Shown here: piece by piece, positions 22,733 to 32,370 of the stretch
How the letters are laid out: every line of letters starts with the position of its first letter
Position numbering within the stretch: position 1 is the first letter of the stretch
DNA from: Aedes albopictus
Lineage: Eukaryota; Arthropoda; Insecta; Diptera; Culicidae
Reading direction: 5' to 3'
NCBI RefSeq assembly: GCF_035046485.1
Contig: NC_085138.1
Span: forward strand, 366,795,238 to 366,859,237
DNA: 64,000 bases
Notes under the pieces: model-generated
Databases searched by the model: none
Told to the model about the DNA's origin: nothing
What the model saw: only the letters and a program-made list of their open reading frames with translations
Position numbers and translations under genes: made by a program

Positions 22733-23032
22733 TTAATCTTACTTTGACTTTTTCACAAAAAAAAAACAGAAAGAGTATAATAGTAAATTGATCCAAAGCC
22801 CATGGAAATGATAAAATGTATGTATTAAAGTCAGTCCAAATTTACAAAAATGATGTATTTTATGAAAATACGCTCTGGTGGGTCGCCAAATTCTTTAAAA
22901 ACCAAAAGTGGGTCGCAAGCTGAAAAAGTTTGAGAACCCCTGGTTTATTTATTGGCTCGATCGTTTAACTAAAAACTTTACAGAGCCGACATCTTGTCGA
23001 ATAATTACAAAAAATATTCAAAAGAGTGCATA

Positions 23033-24016
23033 TCAATAAAATTGCATTCGGGCACACTTCTTCCTTGGTCGCGGAACGGAACCGGAGCTTGAACCACCAC
23101 CAGAAGCTGCGAATTGTGCCCGTCGCTGTGCCACCCTAGCGTTTGCCGATGTTTCCTGACTTTCGTTGACCTCGTCTTTCGATGTGTTTTCGTCTCCTTT
23201 CCGATTCATCTCATTTCTGTCTTCGCTCGACTCTTCCGCATCACACATTTCCGTTGTTTGCTCGATGATGTCATCCTCCAGCACATCGATAATTTCCACC
23301 GGCAATTCCTCCTCTTGTTCCGTCGGCAAAAGCTCTTGTCCAGAGACCACCGCAGCGTATGTAGTGGGTTGTGAGATCCGTTGCTTCTTCTTCTCCTTTT
23401 TATTCTTCTCCGCGTAGGGATTGGTTTGACGGTGGGGACAGGAGTCCCTTCGATGTCCAACCTCTCTGCTCGAAAAACACGTGTCCTGTAATCCGTCGTA
23501 ATAAAGCCGTCCTTCACGACCACCGAAATTGATCATCGGAGGGATGTCCTTCTCGACGGTCATATAAATACCCCGCACCCCAGTACACAAATGGAGCAGG
23601 CCAAGCTCCGCAGGAAATTTTTCACGTATAATTTGTTCCACCTGTCCATATTCTCCGAGCGCTAGCGATATAGTTTCATCTTTCAGCTCCGGTGGCAGAT
23701 CAAACAAACGAATGTATCGTATATTGCTGCCCGCCACTGTCATCCGCACCTCCACAGTTCTCCCGCTAGTGTAGTGAAACTTCTTTGCCTCCGTATTTTT
23801 CTTCAGCGCCTCCGTCATAGCCTCCAGAGAGATGAATTTTACGCTAATAGAACGATCACGTGATGTTCGATATGCCGTTTCCATTGACAGAAGATCTGTG
23901 TCCAATGTCTTAAGAAAATCCGCGATCTCCGACCATGTGGGACGTGGACTGCCCAATGGGAATCGAAACTGAACTGTGTTCTCGATAATTTCATCCATTC
24001 CGCAGTTGGATTGCAT
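23033..24016 (-). CDS. ORF1-like RNA-binding protein with altered zinc knuckle (327 aa)
   Basis: The first ATG is at 24014-24016 (purine at -3), and the TGA stop is at 23033-23035. The frame is open further upstream, but only from a GTG. Residues 98-155 resemble an RRM-type fold (IRYIRLFDLPPELKDETI, then GVRGIYMTVEKDIPP), and residues 16-90 may be a second such unit. A zinc-knuckle-like CX2SX4HX4C follows at C180, S183, H188 and C193, with serine at the second cysteine position. A lysine-rich patch (204-213), an acidic region (about 233-290) and a Ser/Gly-rich basic tail end the protein. This order matches ORF1 (Gag-like) proteins of insect non-LTR retrotransposons, which bind their RNA. There is no ORF2 on either side. 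The intact frame suggests recent insertion or selection. Confidence 0.75.
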   Translation of the reverse strand: MQSNCGMDEIIENTVQFRFPLGSPRPTWSEIADFLKTLDTDLLSMETAYRTSRDRSISVKFISLEAMTEALKKNTEAKKFHYTSGRTVEVRMTVAGSNIRYIRLFDLPPELKDETISLALGEYGQVEQIIREKFPAELGLLHLCTGVRGIYMTVEKDIPPMINFGGREGRLYYDGLQDTCFSSREVGHRRDSCPHRQTNPYAEKNKKEKKKQRISQPTTYAAVVSGQELLPTEQEEELPVEIIDVLEDDIIEQTTEMCDAEESSEDRNEMNRKGDENTSKDEVNESQETSANARVAQRRAQFAASGGGSSSGSVPRPRKKCARMQFY

Positions 24017-24156
24017 TGCGAATATCACAATTATCTCCGCCGCCGGCGTACAACAAATGTGTAAGCGAACGAAGAACAATGCAACTGATGCCGGTATACC
24101 GTTACCTAAACAGCACACGCTGATGGTATCGAACTAGTCAAGAGCACATTTGCCAC

Positions 24157-24190
24157 CGTCTGAGTGCGACGAAAGCAGAAGCGAAACTGC
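24157..24190 (-). promoter_or_regulatory. Internal LINE-type promoter: Inr plus DPE
   Basis: The element starts GCAGTTT on the minus strand, close to the insect initiator TCAGTY with A+1 at 24188. The downstream promoter element AGACG lies at 24161-24157, which is exactly +28 to +32 and fits the RGWYV consensus. Jockey- and I-type LINEs use this arrangement so that the transcript carries its own promoter. It also argues that the 5' end is complete. Confidence 0.65.
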
Positions 24191-24339
24191 CAATCGAATG
24201 TTCAAAATACAGTACTTCATTAATCAGGCAGAATGAATCGGTCGTTGCTGCTTCTAGTCAACGAGACACATACACAGATAAGCATGAGTTCTCGATTCTG
24301 TTTCCCTCTGAATAAATTCTCTCCGGTAGCGACCGAACC

Positions 24340-24790
24340 TCCAGAAACCCCTCTGAAACGCCCTGAAATGCATCGAAAACCTTCTGAAACCCCCTTGAGG
24401 CTTACTCGAGAGCCTGTGTAGTCCTCTGAAACCTCCAGAATCCTTTCTGAAACACCTTGAAACGCCTTTGAAAACGCCTCTCAAATGCCTCCAAAACGCT
24501 CCATAGAATCCCCGGGAATCATTGTTGAAACCACCTCCATGGAGCGCTCTAAAATCACTCTAAACTCCTGTGAATCTGTCCATCACTCTCTCATCCACTG
24601 CAAAACCTACAGAAACACTCTGAAACATCCTGAAGTCCTGAAACGCATCCGAAACCACCCCCCCCCCCCTCCACTTTCCAAAGTTCCCTGAAGCCTAAGT
24701 AGTCCCCTAAAACTACCAGGAAACCCCCTGAAGCCTCATGGAACCCATACTAAGACCCAACTGAAACGTCTTGCAATCGCCTTTTAATCC
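24340..24790. repeat. CTGAAAC minisatellite, array 1
   Basis: Diverged units of about 10-20 bp around CCTCTGAAACGCC and CTTGAAACCCCC on the plus strand, including a run of 10 or more C near 24658-24670. The reverse-strand form (GTTTCAG) dominates 26480-27990. Confidence 0.7.
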
Positions 24791-24819
24791 ACAAAAGGTC
24801 AACAATAATCTGGCGATTC

Positions 24820-24930
24820 TCCCATTAGTAGGTGACTTCGCCACTAGGTGGCACTAGTGGTCAAGTAATGGTTTGAGCTGCTCTGTCTCCGGTTTCAGAT
24901 AAAAAAGTGTCGTCTTCAGTAAGGTTCTTC
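24820..24930. repeat. Lone unit related to the hAT-borne satellite
   Basis: GCCACTAGGTGGCACTAGTG and a TGTCGTCTTCAGTAAGGTTC-like segment match the order of boxes in the array inside the hAT composite. Only one unit is here, with no TIR nearby. Confidence 0.45.
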
Positions 24931-25509
24931 AGGATAGTTGATAATTTCGCCAAATAAGGATAAAACCTGTTTCTAAGCTGCCCGTCGCCCTCAACATGGT
25001 CATGCTGAACACCCGTGCGCTTACCACAACGGCATCCATTCAGGTTATGTGTTTTTATGTTTTTATTTTTTTTATGATGACTCCTCGTAGTTGCTACTCC
25101 AGTATTGTCAGATAAACTACAGTCACACAAAAAACCAATGAGATAACTGCTTGGAACCAACAGGCATCTACAGTGTATGGGTATTGATTATCTAGGTATG
25201 TTTTAGACGACAATGACGCCTGCTTCATCAGATTACATGTCAATGTGGGGATTGGAAGGAAAATGATGATTGCATTCGCTTGTTGGCAACAGGCCGTTGA
25301 GATCCCTGTGCCTGTACAAGGTCGTACGGATGTCAATGTGGTTGGGAAACTGTTATTTTTGGCATAGGGGTTCACGCATAGGTGCGTAGATGCCAGTCGC
25401 AAAGTGTAAGTTTGTGTGAGGATTATTGTGAAGCGACACAGTTAGCTTGGTTGTGTAGCCTGTAGGGTTATCTTCAATTACATTTGGACATACGTTAATA
25501 CATGGAATG
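24931..25509. other. No gene seen
   Basis: Ordinary mixed sequence between a satellite-like unit and a MITE. No coding or RNA signal is supported, although TCAACATGGTCATGCTGAACACCCGTGCG near 24990-25020 is a scrap of the Feilai-type SINE head. Confidence 0.4.
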
Positions 25510-25817
25510 TACAGGGGGAGGCCGAAATGTTTTGTATTGGCATTTTTTTTTTCTCACAAAAAATTCAACCAGCAGTAACTTTTCATAGAGTACATCAAAA
25601 ATTCTCAAATTTTAACTGTTTGTTAACCTTTTATTTCAACCTATTGGCCTGTTTGGATTATTTTCGAAAAAAAATGCTACTTTTTGCATCAATGCCATTA
25701 CATATAAGTTTTGATATCGAAAGATGTTCTACTTCTGTTCCCCAAATACCTTTCATAAGCCATATAAGAGCCTAAATGAACACACTTAGTATTTTTTTGT
25801 GGTGTTGTCAATTTGTC
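25510..25817. mobile_element. Truncated MITE with TACAGGGG end
   Basis: The left end TACAGGGGGAGGCCGAAATG and the following AACTTTTCATAGAGTACATC match the element at 3271-3498 in order and spacing. The right terminus is not found before the palindrome at 25818. Confidence 0.5.
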
Positions 25818-26173
25818 TTAAGGCGAAACTGTAAGCATTTCTTCACTTTTTGGTTTTTGGTTTCTTATTTAATAACGAAGCAATATTTTCAAAATCGGTT
25901 TTCGTACACATTTAGACTATGGATCAAGGTATCTTCTGATTTTTTTTGTAGTGGAAAATGTTTTTTTGTTTTTGAAATCATTTTTGAACAAAATTTCACA
26001 AAAAAATGGTTTTTGCAAAAATGTAAAACATTTTCCAACTCAAAAAAAAAACAGAAGATACCTTGATCCATACTCTACATGTGTACGAAAACCGATTTTG
26101 AAAATATTGCTTCGTTATTCATTAAAAAATCAAAAACCGAAAAAATGAGAAAATGCTTCCAGTTTCGCCTTAA
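25818..26173. repeat. 356 bp near-perfect palindrome
   Basis: The arms are about 170 bp each, from TTAAGGCGAAACTG at the left to the inverse CAGTTTCGCCTTAA at the right. Inner landmarks AAATCGGTTTTCGTACACAT and TGGATCAAGGTATCTTCTG are mirrored. The centre is A/T-rich. Probably a foldback MITE. No protein is supported. Confidence 0.7.
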
Positions 26174-26329
26174 TATGGAGTGCATAAATAAATTGACGTT
26201 TTCACGCTTTCTTCCAGTTTTATGAGTTATGCTCTAGTTTAAACAGCTTAATTTAAGATCTAGTTTTCTTGCATTTGAAGAAAACCTTATGCTGTACCTT
26301 TATTTGGGATACCAGATGTGCTGGTATAT

Positions 26330-26476
26330 CGGAACGAACTTGTGGAAACTTGAACTTAGAAGACACACAATGTTACTCAGTTGAGCGAATTGAGAGAAAT
26401 TAGTTAACGAAAAAATCGAGATCTGGTGGGATTCGAAGCCACGAGTCCGTATTCGCACCAGCTGTGCCAATGAAAC
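26330..26476 (-). mobile_element. tRNA-like SINE fragment
   Basis: On the minus strand TTGGCACAGCTGGTGCG fits a pol III A box and GGCTTCGAATCCCACC a B box, about 25 nt apart as in tRNA genes. No complete cloverleaf or acceptor stem can be formed, so it is more likely a tRNA-derived SINE head than a functional tRNA. Confidence 0.5.
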
Positions 26477-26479
26477 GTG

Positions 26480-27990
26480 AAAACAGGAGACAAGGTTTCA
26501 GGGAGTTTCAAGCGACTTCAGGAGGTGCGGAGAAGGTCACAAAGGAGTGTAAGGGAACTCTAGAGGCAATACAATGCAATGCGTTTCAAGGAGTTTTAGA
26601 TGGATTTTAGGGAGCTTCAGAGGGTCTCAGATAAGCTTCAGGGGGATTTCAGAGGCATTTCAGGGAATTTACAAATGTTTCAGAGAGTTTTCAGAAAGTT
26701 TCGCAGTCTCTCAGATGAGCTTCGAGGAAATTTCAGGCATGTTTCAGAGGCATTTCAAGGCATTCCAGGAGGGTTTCAGAGGATTCAAGTTGTTTCATTT
26801 AGGAGGTTTCAGAGTGATTCAGAGGGTTTCAGGTTTCAGGGCGAATTCAGGCGGACTTCGAAGGATTTTAAGGGTCTTCAAGGGCTTTCAGATGACCCTC
26901 AGAGAGTTCACGGATGAGCTTCAGTGGGATTTCAGAGGCATTTCAGAGAATTTTGAAGCGTTTCAAGAAATTTAAGAAAGGTTTACAGCCTCTCAGATGA
27001 GCTTCAAGGAAATTTCAGGGGCGTTTTCAAGGCATTCCAAGAGAGCTCGCAGATGAGCTTCAGGAGGATTTCAGACGCATTTCAGGGAATTACATACGAG
27101 CGTTTCAGAATGCTTTAAAGGAGTTTCACAGTCTATCAGATGAGCTTCAGGGGGGTTTAGAGGTGTTTCAGAGACGTTTCAGGGCGTTTCAGGAGGTTTC
27201 AGAATTAATTCAGAGGTTAATAATTAATTAAAGGTTTTAGAATGAATTCAGAGGGACTTTGGAGGGTTTAAGGGGATTTCACGAGCTCTCAGATGACCCT
27301 CAGGCCTCAGGGAGGATCAGAGACGTTTCAGTGGCGTTTCATGGGGTTTCAGGGCGTATCAGGAAGTTTCCGAGGGGGTTTCGGAGAGTTCTGCAGGATT
27401 CTATGTGGGTTTCAGGGGTTTCATAGGCGTTTGAATGCACAGATGAAAATGATGAAGATAACACGTCACGTAAACTTCATTTTATTAATGTAAAGTTCGT
27501 GTTATGATGGTTTACATGATATATCATTAAAATTTGTGTTATATGTCATGTTAACAATCTGAGACATTTACATGATATGTAATGTAAATTTCTGTGATAT
27601 CCCATGCTCTATTTGTGCACTCTTTTTTCGATATGTGTGCATTTCAGGCGCTTTTAGGGATATCTTAGGGATTTTAAGCTGAACTTCCGAGGGATTTAAA
27701 GGGGAACACAGTGTTTCAGGTGTTTAAAAAGGATCTAACTGGGCTTCACAGGTTCACACGTGAGCTTCAGAGATATTTTAGGGAAGTACCGGATGCGTTC
27801 CAAAGCGTTTAAGGGATTTCAGAGGAATTTTCGGGAGTTCTATGGCTATGGCTATCAGGGGATTTCAAGAAAGATTCAGAAGCGTTCCAATATATTTATG
27901 GGCGTTTCAGGGCGTTTCAGAGATGTTTGGTAGTTTTAGAGTGCTTCACAGGCTATCAAGTGAGCTTCAAGTGCTTTTCTTGGATTTTAG
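26480..27990. repeat. GTTTCAG minisatellite, array 2
   Basis: About 1.5 kb of GGTTTCAGAGG, CATTTCAGGGA and GAGCTTCAG-like units on the plus strand, roughly 10-24 bp in period. The 133- and 105-codon frames over it are Q/F/R/G-rich translations in overlapping frames and not genes. An AT-rich insertion at about 27430-27650, with TGCACA-type ends, interrupts the array. Confidence 0.75.
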
Positions 27991-28147
27991 AAGCCCTCCA
28001 TGACGATTACACCTATAGATCCGATGACCTGTACTTGAGGCAGCTTTTGGATATCCTTAAACAGAAACTCACCACTTAGCAATGCATAGTTGAATGAGAC
28101 TGCGTAAGAAGTAGATTGATTCTCACATTATTCTTTTATATTTGGTG

Positions 28148-28718
28148 GCCTACACAGTTCGAAAAAAAAACTGTAAAATTATTACGGATAGAATGTAACA
28201 ACATAACATAACCCCATCATATATGATGGAAATTTTTGTGCGATCTTAAAATTACATTGCAGATATAATATAATATGTTAGAAAATATAAAGTAAAATTG
28301 CGCTCCGAGTTAGAATTGAACTCAGATCCTTGGGGTGTGAGTAACACGCCCGAGCACTCTCAGCTATCGCAGCTCGTTAAATAACCGACAGTCAAAATTG
28401 AACTGCTTTTACCATAATGCACGCATTCCCGACATGCTCCGGCTGCTGCAGAGAGTTCTGAGAGAGACAACGGAGAAACCGCCACAGCTGCGAGCAGCCA
28501 TTCGTTTAGCTGATGACGGAGAGTGGCTGGCATGAGTTATAGCAGATGAATGTAAATTTAAAGCGAATATGCTTTAAAATCTGTAAACAAGCCGTCTGAC
28601 CAGCAGCGGGCTGCTCGGCTGACGTTAAATGTTGGTGATTTACATTTTTCTGCCGCAAATTTCAGTTGATCTTCAATTTACGTGCTGTTTAACTTTCTTA
28701 TTTTTTTTGCTGTGTACA
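28148..28718. mobile_element. Possible MITE with TACACAG ends containing a tRNA-like block
   Basis: TACACAGTTCGAAAAAAAAA at the left and the inverse of TTTTTTTTGCTGTGTA at the right suggest inverted ends. A tRNA-like segment (28310-28385, minus strand) has TAGCTGAGAGTG as A box and GAGTTCAATTCT as a weak B box. Confidence 0.4.
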
Positions 28719-30540
28719 CTCCAGGGAGTTTTCGGATATCCTTAGACAGTTATTTGACTCATAGCTAGATTAAACATAGAGGTATGAGCCTTTGTAAGAA
28801 TAAACCTTAATTATTTATTATTTATTCTTGGACCAATTACCATGATAGTGATCTAGAGTGCGGATCAGTATCAACTCGCTGTCTGTCATACTCATCTTGG
28901 TATTGTTCGGCCTGCAGTGATCGTGATGGTTATGCAATATTACTGTTAAACTGACAAGACTGATATTGCACAGCTCTGGTCTACAGGCTACCAATTCTAC
29001 TGTGTATGCCGTAAGTCTTGGGTTCAATCAACCAGCATATGTAAATAGTAAGATTTCACAGATCGCCATGGGCGAGCGAATGCTCCATTAATTCCATGAC
29101 AGCGGAGTTTGTTACCTTAGATTGCAGACTTTCATGACTTTCATACTAAGGATGGCTGAGCTCCAAGCACATATCGTTTGAAAAACGCTACAATCCGTAA
29201 AAATTGTTCAATTACCGAAAAAAATGAAATTATGTTCAGACTTTCGCTACCAACTATTGCTGCCTTGCCCATAGTGCACTGTCCCGTCGACTGCCGAAAA
29301 AGCCCCTCCGAGCGTTGTTCGAAACCTACAGAACACTCCGTTTGCCCTCCTCTATTGACGATTGTAACCATTGTGGCGTGCAGTATTATTATATTTGGAT
29401 GGTTTTGTTACCATTCTGGTTATTGTGCTGTGGAAGCGTATGCATTCTTGACATCGCTACGATACAATTGCGCTTTGTCGCGATGTCATTGTCGATCCAT
29501 TCCGAATCGTGGAAGGGCTCGGCCTTCAAGAGGGGACACGTGACACTTTCCAAGTGCCTCGCCAGACAGGTGAAGAATTTGACCAATCCTCGTCACATTC
29601 AAATGACGAATTTTAGCGCCTCTCTAACAACCACACAAAAGGACTGTTTACAAACCTCAAATTTTGGTTCACGTGGTTGGAGAAATTATCGCCACGATTC
29701 ACAACCCCCTTTCGGCGCACGGCACAATTCCCCATTCAGGAGACGGCGACAACTCGACGCAATAATTAATTACACGAAACTCATTTCCCATTTCTCCGTT
29801 TCCATTTTATTGTGCCAAACGGCAAAAGCCTATGAAACGCTCACTTGAGGTATGTATGAATAATTAATTAATTAAAAACATGGCTCACAACGGTGTCATA
29901 ATCACCATTTCGAAAGCACCCCGTCCGCATCTGAAGGCTTTTCCATCCATGGTGGGGCACAGTCAGTGCGTAGCAAACGCACAAAAGCCGTCCAAAACGG
30001 GGTGTGTGCGTCGCGTCGTTGCGTAGGCTGCTCGTGTTCTCGATGAAAGGAGCGACGATCATCATTCTAGAGGTAGGTTTTGTACAGAGACTTCATAGAA
30101 GTCCTTGTCAGGCGTCAACGCAACAACCAAACCACCACCCAAATTCAAAAAAGCGTGAAGCCGCACACATGGCTCACGCGTGTGGGATCCAATTATTGTT
30201 ATTTGGTGGTGGTTGAATGCTTTCCTATGCGGTTGTTAGGTATTTTAACGAAAATATTGCATTAGGTGGAAATCAGCGGTGGAAAACTTGCATCATCGTT
30301 TTGCGTCAAATAGTCAACATGTGACGTGTGTCCATTTGAAGAGCACGTTTATGCACTGATTTTAAAATCACATGACAGGATACGATGAGATCATCTTTTC
30401 AAACAGTTAGACTGAAAAGTGGAAGTTCGACTACGAAAAGTATCTTATTATTGCTACTGGCACTATTGATCGATCAACCGCATAAAACAATTCATTTTGG
30501 GGTTTTGCTCAAACTTCCCAGTTTAACAATGCACCAGAAT
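28719..30540. other. Higher-complexity island, no gene supported
   Basis: Mostly non-repetitive. It includes a 177-codon plus-strand frame (29315-29848) and an overlapping 121-codon frame (29178-29543) in another phase. Neither shows a domain, and neither is favoured by composition. The stretch 29880-30210 is CG-richer than its surroundings and could be regulatory. Nothing in it is firm. Confidence 0.35.
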
Positions 30541-31130
30541 TTCAAATCTTAAGATGTAAATCACTAACAAAAGTGTTATTTACGCGGCCGCGTAAATGAA
30601 AACTCCATATAAAAACCCAGATTAATCCACCTAGTGGTGATAGCGCCTTTCTCGTCGAATATATACTCTAAGATATTTCCGTCGCCATAAGCCGAAGTGT
30701 TCCTGAATCCTGAAAATACTCTAGAACGGAACAAATATCATTTTCTTCTTTTGTCACAGTGCTCGTTCGTCAATGAGGGGGTGGAGTTGATAAATAATAA
30801 ATGTATTTGATGAAAAAAAAAAATACTCAAACAATTAAGCAAAACCGCTTAACTCATCGGGTTGTGTAAAAAATTTTCTGGAGGACTTTCACCTTAAAAT
30901 TTAAAAATTTATTGGTTTATTCATTTGCGCCCTTCCTCAAAATGTTAAATTACGATCCAAAATTTCGAAGGGGGACCCCTCTTGACTTAAGAGAAAATCG
31001 AAATTTGTGTCAGCCTTGTTCAGAAAAGCAAGAACCTTATCAAAGCCATAATCGAATTTGGAAACTTATTGATGGCTCTTATTCCTATGTTATGTATTAT
31101 GTTAAACGTATAAGCAGAGCTGAAATAGTA
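30541..31130. other. Mosquito-type repeat fragments
   Basis: It contains GATAGCGCCTTTCTCGTCGA, which is the inverse of the ACGAGAAAGGC end seen at 35050-35061. The rest is AT-rich and unassigned. Confidence 0.35.
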
Positions 31131-32370
31131 GTTTACGCAACAAGGTGCAGAATGAGGATTTTTACAGCACGAGTCGTACATTTATCCGAAGAGGCTTGCC
31201 GAGTTGGATAATTACGATAAGTGCTGTAAAAATCGAGTTCTGCACCGAGTTTTGTACAACGTTATTCGCAATTTCATAAATTACTACTTGAGGCAAGATT
31301 TGAGGATAATTTTAAACAAAACTTTTTCATCAAACTCCACACTGATCTGCCGTAATTCTGCAAAGTGACGCAAGCGACATTGACAGTTTTGGCCCGTTTA
31401 TTTGTTATTATGCATGAAACTCTGGCTCATCCTCTAAATTTCTTTCCATAGATGATCGATTACGACTAGATCTTGCATTTTAATTCAGCAGGCATACTAC
31501 AGTGTTATTTTTACATCAGATATTACATATAATATACCAAAAATATCGACATTTTGAATGGCGCTTACGTCACTTTGCATCAGATGTTCATATCACAGCA
31601 GGTTATGCTGTGTAGTTGTCAGAAATTTTTAAACCTGCGTCCAGAAGCATCAAGAAGTTGATCAAAACTGAAAACAGTGCTGTAATGGTACATTACGCAA
31701 CGCAAATCAGTGCTGTAATGAACCATTACTGCCTATGATCGCATAACTGTCCCATATGAATAGGAAACCCAGCAAATATGGGACTGATATGCGATCATAG
31801 GCAGATTACCACACTGCTAATTTGGTGTGGGAGAGTAAACCTTTTCCTGTCAGATTTGCGTGAGGGAAAACAGCCTATTACGATGAGAAATTGCAAAATA
31901 GTAGTTTACGCAACAAGGTGCAGAATGACGATTTTTACAGCACGAGTCGTACATTTATCCAACGAGGCTTGCCGAGTTGGATAATTACGACGAGTGCTGT
32001 AAAAATCGAGTTCTGCACCGAGTTGCGTACAACGTTTTTTGCAAGTTCATGAATTTCCGCTTGAGGATAGTTTTTACAAAACTTTTTCATCAAACTGCTT
32101 ACTGATGCTCATAGCCATGTTTAAGAAAATCTGATCATAGCAGGTTTTACTGTGCAGTTGTCACAAATTTTCAAAACTGCGTCCAGAAAGCATCAAGAAG
32201 TTGATCAAAAGTGAAAACAGTGCTGTAATGGTTCATTACGCAACGCAAATCAGTGCTGTAATGAACCATTACAGCACTGTTAATTTGGTGTGGGAAAGTA
32301 GGCCTTTTCCTGTCAGATTTGCGTGAGGTAAAACAGCCTATTACGATGAGAAATTGCAAAAAATATTAAA
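31131..32370. repeat. Tandemly duplicated hairpin block
   Basis: Two copies of a roughly 130 bp imperfect palindrome (31131-31263 and 31904-32036) carry GATTTTTACAGCACGAGTCG and the mirror CGAGTGCTGTAAAAATCG around GAGGCTTGCCGAG. Each is followed by homologous sequence and a second small hairpin, GTGCTGTAATGGTTCATTAC with its inverse (31676-31730, 32219-32279). The whole block is a tandem duplication, with the second copy partly deleted. No coding function is visible. Confidence 0.65.

Larger units (their letters stand above)
19100..22942 (-). mobile_element. hAT composite element, copy 2 (3843 bp)
   Basis: An inverted, nearly identical copy of 8776-12617, from CAGCGTTTCTCAAAGTATGG to TTTGAGAACCCCTG. 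It is flanked by a perfect 8 bp duplication, GTTTATTT, at 19092-19099 and 22943-22950. Because copy 1 has a different duplication, each copy arrived by its own transposition rather than by local inversion-duplication. The TTAA element is at the same internal site (19903-22732). Matching 61-82 codon frames in the two copies differ by only occasional residues, for example REN-Q-K in copy 1 and REN-L-K in copy 2. Confidence 0.9.
19054..24203 (-). mobile_element. ORF1-only polyadenylated retroelement, split by hAT copy 2
   Basis: CAATCGAATGTTC is duplicated at 19054-19066 and 24191-24203. Between these lie, on the minus strand, a 5' leader, a 327-codon ORF, a 3' UTR with AATAAA and a run of 16 A (T at 19067-19082). 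The 3' UTR is interrupted by the hAT composite (19100-22942). Without that insert and its extra 8 bp the unit is 1273 bp. The 5' end has an Inr and a DPE, the promoter type of insect LINEs. No endonuclease or reverse transcriptase is encoded, so it must have been copied by another LINE's machinery. The nearest concept is the mammalian HAL1 (ORF1-only) element. A retrocopied subgenomic LINE transcript, or a retrocopied host zinc-knuckle gene, remains possible. Confidence 0.8.

Noticed and set aside
8776..22942. A single giant palindrome produced by inverted duplication of the region
   Set aside because: Homology stops exactly at the hAT ends and the two copies have different 8 bp duplications, so they are independent insertions.
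23033..24016. An old viral integration encoding a nucleocapsid
   Set aside because: The RRM-like region plus zinc knuckle, the 13 bp duplication, the poly(A) tail and the Inr/DPE fit a LINE-type ORF1. Nothing in it resembles a viral nucleoprotein.
24017..24118. Extending the ORF1-like protein upstream to 361 residues
   Set aside because: The extension starts at GTG. The first ATG is at 24016 with a purine at -3, and eukaryotic initiation at the GTG is unlikely.
26400..26476. A functional tRNA gene
   Set aside because: Good A and B boxes but no complete cloverleaf. It is better explained as a tRNA-derived SINE head.
28310..28385. A functional tRNA gene
   Set aside because: The A and B boxes are only partly matched and no acceptor stem pairs. 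It sits inside a probable MITE.
29315..29848. A 177-codon frame that might be a host gene
   Set aside because: No domain, an overlapping frame of similar quality, and no supporting splice or promoter signals. Kept only as part of an unassigned island.
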